NCBI GenBank assembly: GCA_049446715.1
Contig: JBMTQX010000002.1
Location: 62,001-126,000, forward strand
From: Eutrophocola sp049446715
GTDB taxonomy: Bacteria; Pseudomonadota; Gammaproteobacteria; Pseudomonadales; Pseudohongiellaceae
Length of the DNA: 64,000 nucleotides
Reading direction: 5' to 3'
Below are positions 42,127-51,188 of this stretch, in pieces. Each line of letters opens with the position of its first letter. Positions within the stretch are counted from its first letter, which is position 1. Both the position numbers and the translations under genes were made by a program. The notes under the pieces are model-generated. The model had not been told where the DNA came from. It worked only from the letters and a program-made list of their open reading frames with translations, and made no database searches.

Positions 42127-44664
42127 ATGAAATCCTCTACACACTATCCTTTCTGTAAGGCTGGTCTCACTTTACTCGTGGGCAGCTCTCTGACATTACC
42201 GGTTGCTGCCCAGACCGGCCAGATTGATGAAATCGCGGTGATCGGTACCCGCGGCGCCCTGCAAAACGCCATTGAAAAACAGCGTAACGCTGACAAAGTG
42301 GTGGGTGTTGTCGACTCCGATGCCCTGGGCAACTTTTCCGATATCAATGTCTCTGAATCGCTGCGTCGCATTGCCGGCATCATGGTGGAAAATGACCAGG
42401 GTGAAGGCCGTTACGTGTCAGTACGTGGCATGAACACCGACCTCAACGCCATGACCATCAATGGCGTCAGCACGGCGTCCCCGGAAGACCGTCGCGGCAT
42501 CATGCTGGACGGTGTGCCTACTGACATCCTCAGCTCCATGACGGTCTACAAGACCCTGACCCCGAACCTGGATGCCGACACCATCGGAGGGGCTATTGAT
42601 CTGGAAACCATTTCCGCGTTTTCCTATGACGAGCGCAACATCCGCATCAAGGCGGAGACTTCCTACAACGAGTTGACTGGGGACTCCAGTAACCCGGTGC
42701 TCTCTGCCACCTATACTGACCGTTTCGCCATGGCTGATGGCGAACTGGGCGTGGCCGTGGTCCTGAGTGACCAGACCCGCCATATCCTGGCCCAGAACAA
42801 TGAAGCCGGCGGCTGGGGTGATGTCGCCCCTAATGACGATTATGAAATGCGCTATTACGACCTGGAGCGCGAGCGCGAAGGCCTGGTCCTGAACCTGGAT
42901 TACCGCACCGCCGGCGGCCAGATGTTTTATGCCCACATGTTCCGCAACGAGTACCTCGACACAGAATACCGCGGCAAGTGGGAAACCCGTGACACCCTCG
43001 AAGACAACGAGCCGACCATCAATGGCAGCACGTTTACCTATGCCACTAGCCGTTTCGATACTGAAGCCCGCTGGCGCCCTGAAAAGCGCGAAATCAATGC
43101 TGCCCAGATCGGTACGGAGTGGCAGCTGGACAACGGCAGCAACATCACCTTTGAAATTTTCGGCTCCCGCGCCGAGCAGGATGATACCGAGAAGTATGCG
43201 GCCATCTATCGCAGTGACGAGCTGGATATTCCGCTGACCTATGACAACAGCAACCCCAGGCAACCGGTGTTGTCCTACCCGAACGAATTCCTGGACCCGG
43301 GTATTTTCGGCCTGAAAGTGTTCGAGCATGAAATTGCCCTGACCACCGACCGTGATGTGGGAGCCAAGTTTGACATGACCTGGGCCTTCAATGCCGACAC
43401 GGAAATCCAGTACGGTGCCAAGTACCGGCAGCGTGAGAAGCGTAACAATTTCAATTTCTGTGGCTATGAACCGATTGACGATTACCCGCTGACGGATGCC
43501 AACAGCACCATCATTGGCCCCTACCTGGCCAGCGTTCACGGGCCGGCTCCGACCACGGCGCATGTGCGCTCACTGGTTGGCCAGCGCGGCACCGGTTTCA
43601 CCTCTCTGAGTGACGGTACGACCTGTCCGTCTCCGGGCGCCCTGTTTGAGTTCAGTGGTGACGAGGAAGAAGAGTCGATTGCCGCCGACTGGGCCACCGA
43701 TGAGGACATCCTGTCTCTCTATGCCATGGGGACCACCATCACCGGTAAGGCCACCTGGGTCTACGGTGTGCGTTATGAAGACACCAGCGCGACCTATGCC
43801 GGCAAGAACTGGAACGAAGACCTGCTCTATACCGGCGCTGTCTCCTATGACAATGACTACGACTTCTGGGCACCTTCACTGAACGTGAAGTTTGATATCA
43901 GTGACACCCAGGTAGCCCGATTTGGTGCCTTCCGCTCGCTGGTACGTCCCGGCTTCCAGCAGTCCGCTGCCGGCGCCATCATCAACCTGGATGACATGGA
44001 AATCGAAGGCGGTAACCCCGAGCTGAATCCGACCGTGGCGTGGAACTTCGACCTGACCTACGAGTTCTACCTGGGTAACGAAACCTTCCTGGGAGCCGGT
44101 GTGTTCTACAAGGATATTCAGGATTCGATTGTCGAGGTGGAGCGCCAGGACGCCGTGTTGCGCGGCCAGACCTGGACCCAAGCTGGCACCTTCGTGAATG
44201 CCGATGACAGCAGTATCATGGGTTTCGAGCTGTCGTTCCAGACGGCCTGGGAAAACGGCATGCTGTTCGTGGTCAACTACACCCACACCGATGGCGAAAC
44301 CGATCTGCCGGCCGATGCCGCCAACGGCCAGCGTACGATCCCGTACTTCAAGCAGGCCGAAAACAGTGCCAACGTGGTACTGGGCTTTGACAAGAATGCC
44401 TGGGATATCCGCCTGGCCGCCAACTACCGTGATGATTACCTGGATGAGGTCGGTGATGACGCCCTGACCGATCGCTACACCGGCGATCACATGCAGGTCG
44501 ATCTGACGGTGAAGTACCAGCTCAACGACAATCTGTTGATCAATGCCGCCGCATTGAACTTGAACGATCGTCCCGAGTATTACTACTTCGGCAACGGTGC
44601 CCGCCTGTCCCAGTACGATGAATATGGTTCCACGTTCATCTTGGGCATGCGCTACCAGTTCTGA
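42127..44664 (+). CDS. TonB-dependent outer-membrane receptor
   Basis: An 845-residue receptor with a signal peptide (to PVAAQ) and a TonB-box-like IDEIAVIGTR. The plug domain follows (VSESLRRIAGIMVENDQGEGRYVSVRGM split over residues 77-104), and then a long beta-barrel ending LGMRYQF. It resembles the Xanthomonas/Caulobacter-type receptors for large organic ligands. The next gene is a phytase lipoprotein, a pairing I recall from other proteobacteria, so phytate or its lower inositol phosphates is the likely ligand. Regulation may involve the leader hairpin. Confidence 0.92.
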   Translation: MKSSTHYPFCKAGLTLLVGSSLTLPVAAQTGQIDEIAVIGTRGALQNAIEKQRNADKVVGVVDSDALGNFSDINVSESLRRIAGIMVENDQGEGRYVSVRGMNTDLNAMTINGVSTASPEDRRGIMLDGVPTDILSSMTVYKTLTPNLDADTIGGAIDLETISAFSYDERNIRIKAETSYNELTGDSSNPVLSATYTDRFAMADGELGVAVVLSDQTRHILAQNNEAGGWGDVAPNDDYEMRYYDLEREREGLVLNLDYRTAGGQMFYAHMFRNEYLDTEYRGKWETRDTLEDNEPTINGSTFTYATSRFDTEARWRPEKREINAAQIGTEWQLDNGSNITFEIFGSRAEQDDTEKYAAIYRSDELDIPLTYDNSNPRQPVLSYPNEFLDPGIFGLKVFEHEIALTTDRDVGAKFDMTWAFNADTEIQYGAKYRQREKRNNFNFCGYEPIDDYPLTDANSTIIGPYLASVHGPAPTTAHVRSLVGQRGTGFTSLSDGTTCPSPGALFEFSGDEEEESIAADWATDEDILSLYAMGTTITGKATWVYGVRYEDTSATYAGKNWNEDLLYTGAVSYDNDYDFWAPSLNVKFDISDTQVARFGAFRSLVRPGFQQSAAGAIINLDDMEIEGGNPELNPTVAWNFDLTYEFYLGNETFLGAGVFYKDIQDSIVEVERQDAVLRGQTWTQAGTFVNADDSSIMGFELSFQTAWENGMLFVVNYTHTDGETDLPADAANGQRTIPYFKQAENSANVVLGFDKNAWDIRLAANYRDDYLDEVGDDALTDRYTGDHMQVDLTVKYQLNDNLLINAAALNLNDRPEYYYFGNGARLSQYDEYGSTFILGMRYQF

Positions 44665-44749
44665 CCATTCCCCCTACAGTACTTTCCCGCCTATCACTGC
44701 CCCCCCCTTCTGGCAGTCGTTGGCGGGAGAGTCTGTTTCCGGAGTTTGA

Positions 44750-45787
44750 ATGAAAGCGATTTGCCTGACCCTGCTGCTGGTGTTGCTGGCAGCCTGTGAA
44801 AATCCCTACTTCATCCGCCAGGATGCCGCCATCGTGTACCCGGTACTGGAAACCACCCCTGTGGCCAGCGCCGACGATGCCGCCGATGATCCGGCCATCT
44901 GGATCCACCCGGTGGATGTCTCCCGCAGCCTGATCCTGGGCACCGACAAGCAGCGTGGCCTGGCGGTCTACAACCTGCAGGGTGAGCAGGTGCAGTTCCT
45001 GGAGCGCGGCCGGCTCAACAATGTCGATCTGCGTCCGGGAGTCCGTACTGAAAACGGTTTGGTAACCCTGGCCGTAGCCACCAACCGCACTGACATCAGC
45101 CTGGATATTTTCCGTATCAGCGACACGGGCAGTGTCAGTTTCCTGATGGCGGTGCCTTTGTCGATGGTGGACCCTTACGGTGTGTGTATGGGACTGGATG
45201 GCAATGGTGGCGCCCATGTCTTTGCCAACAGCCGTGAGTTTGAATATGAACACTGGCACCTGAATCCCGGCAACCGGCTGGCGCCTGAGTTAGTGGCGTC
45301 CTGGCACCTGGCATCCGGGCCGGAAGGCTGCGCGGTGGATGACCTGACCCAGACCCTATACCTGGGGGAAGAGGAATACGGTGTCTGGATGATGCCGGCT
45401 GACGGGCGCCGGGCCGGCGAGATGACGGTGCTGGAAGAAAATGCCGCCGGTCACCTGGTCGCGGACGTGGAAGGCATGGATGTCTATCGCTCTGATCGCG
45501 GTGAGCTGTACCTCATTGTCTCCAGCCAGGGTGACAACAGTTATGCCGTGTACGACCTGAACGACAATCATGCCTACAAGGGCTCATTCCGCATTGCCGA
45601 CACCCCTGACGGGCGTATCGACGGGGTGCAGGAAACCGACGGCCTGAGCGTAACCTCGCGCCCGCTGGGGACCGCGTTTCCCCGCGGCATGCTGGTGGTG
45701 CAGGACGGCTACAACGATCTGCCGTCAGAGCACCAGAATTTCAAGCTGGTGTCCTGGCAGGCTATTGCTGCTGCGCTGTCGTTATAA
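44750..45787 (+). CDS. Beta-propeller 3-phytase lipoprotein
   Basis: Releases phosphate from phytate (inositol hexakisphosphate) in a Ca2+-dependent reaction at neutral to alkaline pH. The 345-residue protein has a lipobox LLAAC (Cys16). Propeller blades show family motifs: ASADDAADDPAIWIHP, ILGTDKQRGLAVYNLQG, NNVDLRPGV, VDPYGVCMG, EGCAVDD, YLGEEEYGVW and ETDGLSVTSRPLG. It lies 85 bases after the TonB receptor gene in the same direction, probably co-transcribed. Its stop overlaps the convergent MAPEG gene by 6 bases. Confidence 0.9.
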   Translation: MKAICLTLLLVLLAACENPYFIRQDAAIVYPVLETTPVASADDAADDPAIWIHPVDVSRSLILGTDKQRGLAVYNLQGEQVQFLERGRLNNVDLRPGVRTENGLVTLAVATNRTDISLDIFRISDTGSVSFLMAVPLSMVDPYGVCMGLDGNGGAHVFANSREFEYEHWHLNPGNRLAPELVASWHLASGPEGCAVDDLTQTLYLGEEEYGVWMMPADGRRAGEMTVLEENAAGHLVADVEGMDVYRSDRGELYLIVSSQGDNSYAVYDLNDNHAYKGSFRIADTPDGRIDGVQETDGLSVTSRPLGTAFPRGMLVVQDGYNDLPSEHQNFKLVSWQAIAAALSL

Positions 45788-46210
45788 GGGGATGCTTGAG
45801 AACAGTTTTGCTGTAAACAGCTCTCCCCACAGGACGAGCACAAACAGGATACCGGCCCAGAAGGCCCGCATCCGGTGCAGGACATGGTTGTAGGTAAGAT
45901 GAATCCAGGCGTGCACGACACGTGTGCCGACAAAAAGCCAGGCTGTCAGGATAGTCAGCCAGGTTTCCACGCTCATGGCGATGGCGCAAATTCCCGCCGC
46001 GTAAAACAGCACAGGAATCTCGAACTGGTTGTTGTAGCAACGCGAGGTGATCTGGACGCGCTCCGGCACAGCCTTGCCGATGCTAGCCTGCATGTCCCGG
46101 AAGTATCCAAGTTCGAGTTCCCGATTTTTGACACTGGCATAGCGGGCTTTCAACGCCAGGATGCCGACAGTCAATGTCAGCAGTACCATGGCAAACAGGG
46201 GATACAGCAT
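45782..46210 (-). CDS. MAPEG family membrane protein
   Basis: A 142-residue protein with four predicted transmembrane helices (YPLFAMVLLTLTVGILAL, VLFYAAGICAIAM, WLTILTAWLFVGTRVVHAWIHL, FWAGILFVLVLWGELF). The connecting loop QITSRCYNNQFEIPVLFY holds the MAPEG NxxExP-like signature. MAPEG proteins conjugate glutathione or process eicosanoid-like lipids; bacterial members are mostly uncharacterised. It overlaps the phytase stop in convergent orientation. The DUF2332 gene lies upstream on the same strand, 31 bases away. Confidence 0.82.
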   Translation of the reverse strand: MLYPLFAMVLLTLTVGILALKARYASVKNRELELGYFRDMQASIGKAVPERVQITSRCYNNQFEIPVLFYAAGICAIAMSVETWLTILTAWLFVGTRVVHAWIHLTYNHVLHRMRAFWAGILFVLVLWGELFTAKLFSSIPL

Positions 46211-46241
46211 AAGTGGTCTCCGGTATCGTCAGGTTGAAGGG

Positions 46242-47303
46242 CTATCCTGACCAGTCTATCCAGCGGCCATGATAGTCAGCGCGACCCAGGTAGCGCTGTG
46301 TGCCGTCGGGCCACAGGGTCAGCGTAATCGCCGCGCCGGGTGACTTGCCGTCCGGTTCCAGGTGCAGCCAGGCCAGCGGAGCTTTAGGGGTTGCCTTACT
46401 GCCGGCAGTTGCTATCAAAGCCCTGCTGCGTTTGTCCGAGTCCTCGGACAGATACTGCCAGGTGATGGTATGGCAGATCACATGCACCATCCCCGTGGTG
46501 TCGCGCGACAGCCGCTGCGGCAGCCAGTCATCGATAGTCGCTTTTTCCACGGTATAGTCTTTCGCCGCCAGGATGGCCAGCGCATTCTCTGTCCGTGTAA
46601 AACGGTCGGCCTGGTCTGCCCAGATATAAGACAACAGTCTCAGCCTGGCATTCGCCTTCCTGAAATCCACCGGCGCCATGTCGCAGGCGGCGCGTTCCGC
46701 GACGGTGATTGGTACAGCTGCCGGAGGCGGGTTGCCGCGCCAGTCCGGCGTCATCATCACGCCGCTGTTCGGGTCGCCCCAGGCATGATCGCCCAACTGA
46801 TATCCGAAACAGTCCCAGCACAGGTTGATGCCGGCGCTGGCGCCCAGTTCCGAGACGGTGAAGGGCAGGCCGGTTTCCCGGGCAATGGTCAGAAAACCTG
46901 GCAGCAGGACACAGGAGCGGCGGACTTCGTTGGTCTGGGGCACGCTGTCCAAAAAGGCCATGAAGAAATCGGCATGCTTACGCATGGCATGACTGACAGC
47001 CGCCCACAAGGCCGCATCGCTGACCTCATCGTGGTGGGGCGGGTAAACCGCTTTCAGTTCAGGACACTGGTCGCTCAGCACCAGGGCATGCAGGGCGCCG
47101 GCAACGCGCAGGGGTAACGCCTGGTTCCAGAAGCTGGCCGGTTTGGGCAGGTCGATGAGGTAGCAGGCGGTGGCGTCATCGGCCTGCAGATGCCGTGCGA
47201 AAAGCCGGCACAGGCGCACCATGAAAGGAGAGTCCAGCTCCTCGCAATAGCGGGCCTGGGTCAGGAATATTTCACGCAGTTGTGCGAGATTGTCGGTGTC
47301 CAT
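46242..47303 (-). CDS. DUF2332 family protein
   Basis: A 353-residue cytoplasmic protein. It shows the family pattern LREIFLTQARYCEELDSPFMVRL at the start, TNEVRRSCVLLPGFL, SELGASAGINLCWD (a nucleotide- or SAM-like glycine site), and VHVICHTITWQYL. DUF2332 is functionally unknown, with a Rossmann-like core suggesting a methyltransferase relative; that is inference. It is probably first in a two-gene unit with the MAPEG gene. Confidence 0.82.
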   Translation of the reverse strand: MDTDNLAQLREIFLTQARYCEELDSPFMVRLCRLFARHLQADDATACYLIDLPKPASFWNQALPLRVAGALHALVLSDQCPELKAVYPPHHDEVSDAALWAAVSHAMRKHADFFMAFLDSVPQTNEVRRSCVLLPGFLTIARETGLPFTVSELGASAGINLCWDCFGYQLGDHAWGDPNSGVMMTPDWRGNPPPAAVPITVAERAACDMAPVDFRKANARLRLLSYIWADQADRFTRTENALAILAAKDYTVEKATIDDWLPQRLSRDTTGMVHVICHTITWQYLSEDSDKRSRALIATAGSKATPKAPLAWLHLEPDGKSPGAAITLTLWPDGTQRYLGRADYHGRWIDWSG

Positions 47304-47450
47304 TTAGGACCTGTACCACACTGCATGGACGCAGGGCCAAGACAGCAGACTGACGGGTTGGTTGCGTGTTGCCATTAGCCTCTCCGGGCCCGGGATCGGT
47401 GCAGCCGGGCGTATGATTTTCATTCAGGCAAGCGATCTCTCAGGGTAACG

Positions 47451-47885
47451 TCACAGCTTCCATTGGTAAAGCACACTGCTCAGGGTAAAAGCCAGCAATG
47501 CCAGCAGGAAAACCAGTCCCCCCCAGTGAAAATCGGTGATGTTGAGAAAAAGATCTGCCGTAAAATCGGCCATGGCAGAACTCACGCCGTTACCAAGTTG
47601 CTGCAGAGAGCTGGCATTGCGTGAACGCAGGAAATCGGTCAAAGCCGGAAACAGCAGCACGCCCCATACGCCAATGACCGGCAACAGGCACAACCTCTGT
47701 TTGCCGCTGAGCATCAGGGCCGGGGCGCAAAGGGCAAAGATCACGACCAGGCAGGCTTCGACATTGGCGCCCCGGAAATAACTGACCTCGCCAATCAGCG
47801 GCATGGTCGTCAGGGGCAGAAACACCCCTAATGCCAGGAGCAGAGCGGAAAGGTAGATGATGATTTGCAGGCGGTATCGGGTCAT
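47451..47885 (-). CDS. Unknown four-helix membrane protein
   Basis: A 144-residue hydrophobic protein with four likely transmembrane helices: IIIYLSALLLALGVFLPL, ACLVVIFALCAPALML, LCLLPVIGVWGVLLFPAL and GGLVFLLALLAFTLSSVLY. The loop before the last helix carries DLFLNITDFHWG. No family is recognised. It lies 26 bases after the unknown protein gene at 47912 on the same strand, so the two may form an operon. Confidence 0.6.
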   Translation of the reverse strand: MTRYRLQIIIYLSALLLALGVFLPLTTMPLIGEVSYFRGANVEACLVVIFALCAPALMLSGKQRLCLLPVIGVWGVLLFPALTDFLRSRNASSLQQLGNGVSSAMADFTADLFLNITDFHWGGLVFLLALLAFTLSSVLYQWKL

Positions 47886-47911
47886 GCGGAAAAGGCCGGG
47901 AAGGGACGGGG

Positions 47912-48559
47912 TCAGCGGGTCTCGACATAATGGGCATCACCACGGTGGATGGCGACAACGGTGAAGACATCGAGCTTCTCTTTCAGGGCTGCGTATATGG
48001 CATTGCGGTAGTCCGTTTCGCGGGTAAACAGCGTGTTGCGGTTATGGATAACCTGGTTATGGCACGCCAGGGAGTCACCGATAATGGTGCTGATGCTGCT
48101 CATGAGCTGGTTGATGGCGATGCCGTCATCAAGCAGGGCGACAGGCACCTTGCGACGGTTGGTTGAAATCCAGTCATCCTGGATAACGCCTTTGAGCCAG
48201 GCGATGCCCTTCATTACGGCAAGGACAATGCCCTCGTCCAGTGCCGTGCAGTCCAGGTCGAGCGTCTCGTCGGTAATACCGAATTTGTCCGGCGGACCAC
48301 CTTCGATACGGATGGTGTTGTTGTCTTCCTGCAGCCGGAATTCCAGTGCCGAAGTCAGAGTGTGACTCACGGCGATGCTGTCAGTGCGGGTGATGGCAAC
48401 GGAATAATTGTTGAGCCCTTCAAAAGAGGTTTTGGCAAGATTGACGCCAAAGACAAGGGTATACACCGTGTCGCCGAGATCCTGTGAACTCGTACCGAGC
48501 AAGGTCAGGTCTGACTTTCTGCGAGACGGTGTTGGCGTGTCTTCCCTGCTTGTGCTCAT
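47912..48559 (-). CDS. Unknown cytoplasmic protein
   Basis: A 215-residue protein; the start at 48559 (MSTSREDTPTPSRRK) follows a weak Shine-Dalgarno, and the longer frame to 48616 is less likely. There is no signal or membrane segment. It contains TLDLDCTALDEGIVLAVMKG, WLKGVIQDDWISTNR and LDDGIAINQLMSSISTII. It resembles no domain I can name. The gene is preceded by about 150 bases without obvious coding content and followed by the membrane protein gene. Confidence 0.55.
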   Translation of the reverse strand: MSTSREDTPTPSRRKSDLTLLGTSSQDLGDTVYTLVFGVNLAKTSFEGLNNYSVAITRTDSIAVSHTLTSALEFRLQEDNNTIRIEGGPPDKFGITDETLDLDCTALDEGIVLAVMKGIAWLKGVIQDDWISTNRRKVPVALLDDGIAINQLMSSISTIIGDSLACHNQVIHNRNTLFTRETDYRNAIYAALKEKLDVFTVVAIHRGDAHYVETR

Positions 48560-48715
48560 TAGGTCCCGGAATTTTTTGCTCGCTTGTAACGGGTACCGCA
48601 TCCTAATGCAATTCAAGACAACACGCTATCTATGACGAAGTGTCACAATGACAGAAAAAGTCTCAAATGGGCCAACTAAATTGAATTTTTGCTCTGAAAA
48701 AACCGGGGGAAATCA

Positions 48716-49654
48716 CTAGGGCATGAGCACGCTGGTCACCGGAAGTGTGCCGTTGTTCTGCTTTTCAGCCACCTTGAAATTGAACACATAACTGCCTTCC
48801 AGGCCCATGCGCAGGTCTGTCACCAGCACGGCATTGTTGAGCAGGCTGACCTTGTAGAAGCCATGGGTAAACTCCATCAGGCGCATCACCGGCCAATGGC
48901 TGTCCAGGTCGTCAAGCAAGCCGTCTTCACTGCTGAAGTGGTTGATACTGACTGAATCGCCGGTACCGAAGACAGGCAGGAAAAAATCAAAATAGCCGTT
49001 ATCGACCCGGCCGATGAGTCGCCACTGCAGGGTGTTGAAGGGGGCAGGGGTAGACAGCAGGCGTTCATACCGAGTGCCGCGTTCTGTCAACAACGTAGCT
49101 GCTTTTTCATCAATGATGACCTTAGCGGCAACGGTCCAGGCCAGGTATACGGAGCTCATCACCAGCCCGGCCAGGTTCAGCCTGTGCCCCAACTGCTGCT
49201 GACGGTTCATCACCATGGCGGCAATAAAGCCGATCAGCAGCCACAGGGTATATGCCGGATCGACGATGAAAATGGTTGAGCCGCTGAACGGGTAGTCCGT
49301 CAGCGGCCAGAGCAGCTGCGTGCCATACACCGTAAAGGCATCCAGCAAAGGATGTGTGATGAGGGCCAGGAAAACCAGTAAAAAACTCTCGCGTTTCAAG
49401 GCCTGCAGTCGCGGCTGGAGTTTCAGCAGCAGCCAGGTCAGCACGGGCGAGACGACGGTCAACACCAGCAGGGAATGCGTGGCAGAGCGGTGATAGGTAA
49501 AAGAGGCCACGGCGTCCTGCCAGGGAATGAAGGAATCCAGGTCGGGCAGCGTGGCCACCATGCCGCCAATCAATGGCGCGCGATTGCCAACCCTGCGGCC
49601 GAGCACGGCTTCACCGATGGACGCCCCGAGGGCAAATTGTGTGACAGAATCCAT
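48716..49654 (-). CDS. YdjM-type (DUF457) membrane-bound metal-dependent hydrolase
   Basis: A 312-residue inner-membrane protein. The N-terminal DSVTQFALGASIGEAVLG and MVATLPDLDSF are typical. The HRSATHSLLV motif and THPLLDAFTVYGTQLLWP supply the conserved His and Asp residues. Several membrane helices follow (LWLLIGFIAAMVM, LVMSSVYLAWTVAA), with a soluble C-terminal part. Family members include the SOS-regulated YdjM; their substrate is unknown, with a relation to phospholipase-like folds. Confidence 0.85.
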   Translation of the reverse strand: MDSVTQFALGASIGEAVLGRRVGNRAPLIGGMVATLPDLDSFIPWQDAVASFTYHRSATHSLLVLTVVSPVLTWLLLKLQPRLQALKRESFLLVFLALITHPLLDAFTVYGTQLLWPLTDYPFSGSTIFIVDPAYTLWLLIGFIAAMVMNRQQQLGHRLNLAGLVMSSVYLAWTVAAKVIIDEKAATLLTERGTRYERLLSTPAPFNTLQWRLIGRVDNGYFDFFLPVFGTGDSVSINHFSSEDGLLDDLDSHWPVMRLMEFTHGFYKVSLLNNAVLVTDLRMGLEGSYVFNFKVAEKQNNGTLPVTSVLMP

Positions 49655-49799
49655 GGCGCCATTTTTGTGTTAAAACAGAATCAAGGCAAGTCTCACGACT
49701 GGCAGACATTGGGCCAGCAAACCCGGTATGCTTGGATTTCGTAATAACAAACAGAACCACTAAAACACCATACTAAAACACCATATAGGGGAAACACTC

Positions 49800-50084
49800 A
49801 TGGCCGCCTATGTCATCGCCAATTACACAGTCACCAACCCGGAAGCTTATGCACCTTATCCTGCGGCCGCTACTGAAACCCTCCAGGCGCATGGTGTCGA
49901 GATCATTGCTGTCGACATGAACAGCGAAGTGCTGGAGGGTGACGCCAAGGGCGTCACCGTGATCCTTAAATTTGACTCCAGGGATGCCGTGAAGCAATGG
50001 TACAACTCACCGGAATACCAGGCTGTCATTGGTTTGCGTACTGACAACTCGGAAGGCACCATGGTGGTAGCCGACTCCCTCTGA
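49800..50084 (+). CDS. DUF1330 family protein
   Basis: A 94-residue ferredoxin-like (dimeric alpha-beta barrel) protein. The family pattern is AAYVIANYTVTNPEAYAPYP, then VLEGDAKGVTVILKFDSRDAV, then WYNSPEYQAVIGLR. AGGGGAAA lies ahead of the ATG. Relatives are stress-induced or monooxygenase-like, with no proven activity. It is a single-gene unit. Confidence 0.9.
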   Translation: MAAYVIANYTVTNPEAYAPYPAAATETLQAHGVEIIAVDMNSEVLEGDAKGVTVILKFDSRDAVKQWYNSPEYQAVIGLRTDNSEGTMVVADSL

Positions 50085-50151
50085 AGCCTGCGGCAGACTT
50101 TTTTATGCCCTGGTAAGACTGGCCCGGGAGGTGCTTACTCGCATTGCCGGA

Positions 50152-50505
50152 TCATGGCTGCCCGGCCGGCATGATCCACTGCTCGGCCTGGTCGATGGAT
50201 ACCAACAGTTTGATCTTGTGACCAGGTTCGGTGCCCATGGCCTTGTAGATGGCGACCAGCTTCTGGGTTTCTTCATCGGTGACCACCACGGCACGCCTGG
50301 CACCTGATGGCCACGGGCTGCGACTGGCGATCTGGGAGACCTCCGCCTGCGTCAGCTCTTCAACACTGCTGACATCGGTAAGGTCGATAATCTGGCCCGA
50401 GGTGGCATCGATGAGGCCGCTTTCGAGCAGTTGTTTGGTCTTGCCCAGCCCTTCGACAAAATCCTCGAACGTGACCTGCCCGGAAACCAGGGTTCTTATG
50501 GGCAA
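50152..50505 (-). CDS. Unknown STAS/SpoIIAA-like protein, possibly truncated at its start
   Basis: A 117-residue frame beginning with TTG at 50505, overlapping the end of the M20 fragment by 10 bases. GQIIDLTDVSSVEELTQAEV and GHKIKLLVSIDQAEQWI suggest a SpoIIAA/STAS-like alpha-beta domain. The start codon lies in a junction with a decayed gene, so the N-terminus could be truncated. No partner is seen. A function in signalling is only suggested by the fold. Confidence 0.5.
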   Translation of the reverse strand: MPIRTLVSGQVTFEDFVEGLGKTKQLLESGLIDATSGQIIDLTDVSSVEELTQAEVSQIASRSPWPSGARRAVVVTDEETQKLVAIYKAMGTEPGHKIKLLVSIDQAEQWIMPAGQP

Positions 50506-50947
50506 TACAGGCGGTGCATCAGCACGGCAGCGCGCTTGGCCTGTTGCGGCAGGGCAGACAGGATGCCGGTTTCCTCAACGGTATGACCAGCGGTACCGGA
50601 CATGCCCAGGCCGTCAATGGCCATCTCTACATGGGCCGCCGTGAACGAGACATCGGCAGCACCGGCAAATAAGGGGTTCACGGCTGTCACCGCGCCATAG
50701 CCCAGGTCCTGGCTGGCGCGACTGGAGATGGCCAGCAACTCGCGGTTGCCTTCGGTCGATGCCAGTGGCGGATAGCCATCACCGAAACTGATGGAGGCCC
50801 TGGTGTGAGGCAGGTTTTCACGGGCCAGTGCCCGCAAGGTGTCCTGGACACGGGCCGGCTGCTCCGGTGATACCGCCCGAATATCGCCCGTCACAACAGC
50901 GGTTTCTGCCACCACGTTGTCCTTGCCGAATGCCGTGCCGCTGTTGG
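50496..50947 (-). pseudogene. 3' fragment of an M20 family metallopeptidase
   Basis: The frame matches the C-terminal third of exported M20 (glutamate carboxypeptidase-like) peptidases: AFGKDNVVAETAVVTGD, ISFGDGYPPLA, AVNPLFAGAADVSFTA, EMAIDGLGMSGTAGHTVEE and QAKRAAVLMHRL. The His in GTAGHTVEE is the late metal or substrate ligand. The N-terminal catalytic part (first His, the Asp and Glu ligands) is missing. Homology stops near 50947, exactly where a receiver-domain fragment starts on the other strand. Confidence 0.8.
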
Positions 50948-50948
50948 C

Positions 50949-51167
50949 TTCATCATCATGGATCTCACCTTGCCGGGCGGCATGGGTGGCAAGGAAGTGG
51001 TCGGCAAGGTGCTCGACATCCAGCCAGCGGCCCGGTTACTTGTCTCAAGCGGTTATGCCTTGGATCCGGTGATGGCGAACTCCAGCCGCTACGGATTCAG
51101 TGGCGTGATCACCAAGCCTTTCAGCATCTAGGAGCTGTGTCTGGAAGTGGCCCGGCACGTCAGCTGA
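50949..51167 (+). pseudogene. 3' fragment of a receiver domain with an amber codon
   Basis: The + strand frame encodes the C-terminal half of a response receiver: FIIMDLTLPGGMGGKEVV (with the phospho-acceptor Asp), LLVSSGYALDPVMAN, YGFSGVITKPFSI, then TAG at 51129-51131 and ELCLEVARHVS before TGA at 51165. It resembles the tail of a hybrid sensor kinase. The stop could be CAG to TAG. The start is fused to the M20 fragment. No product is expected. It lies 21 bases from lptE, at the edge of the accessory region. Confidence 0.78.
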
Positions 51168-51188
51168 GCCGGGCCAGGCAGAACCGGA

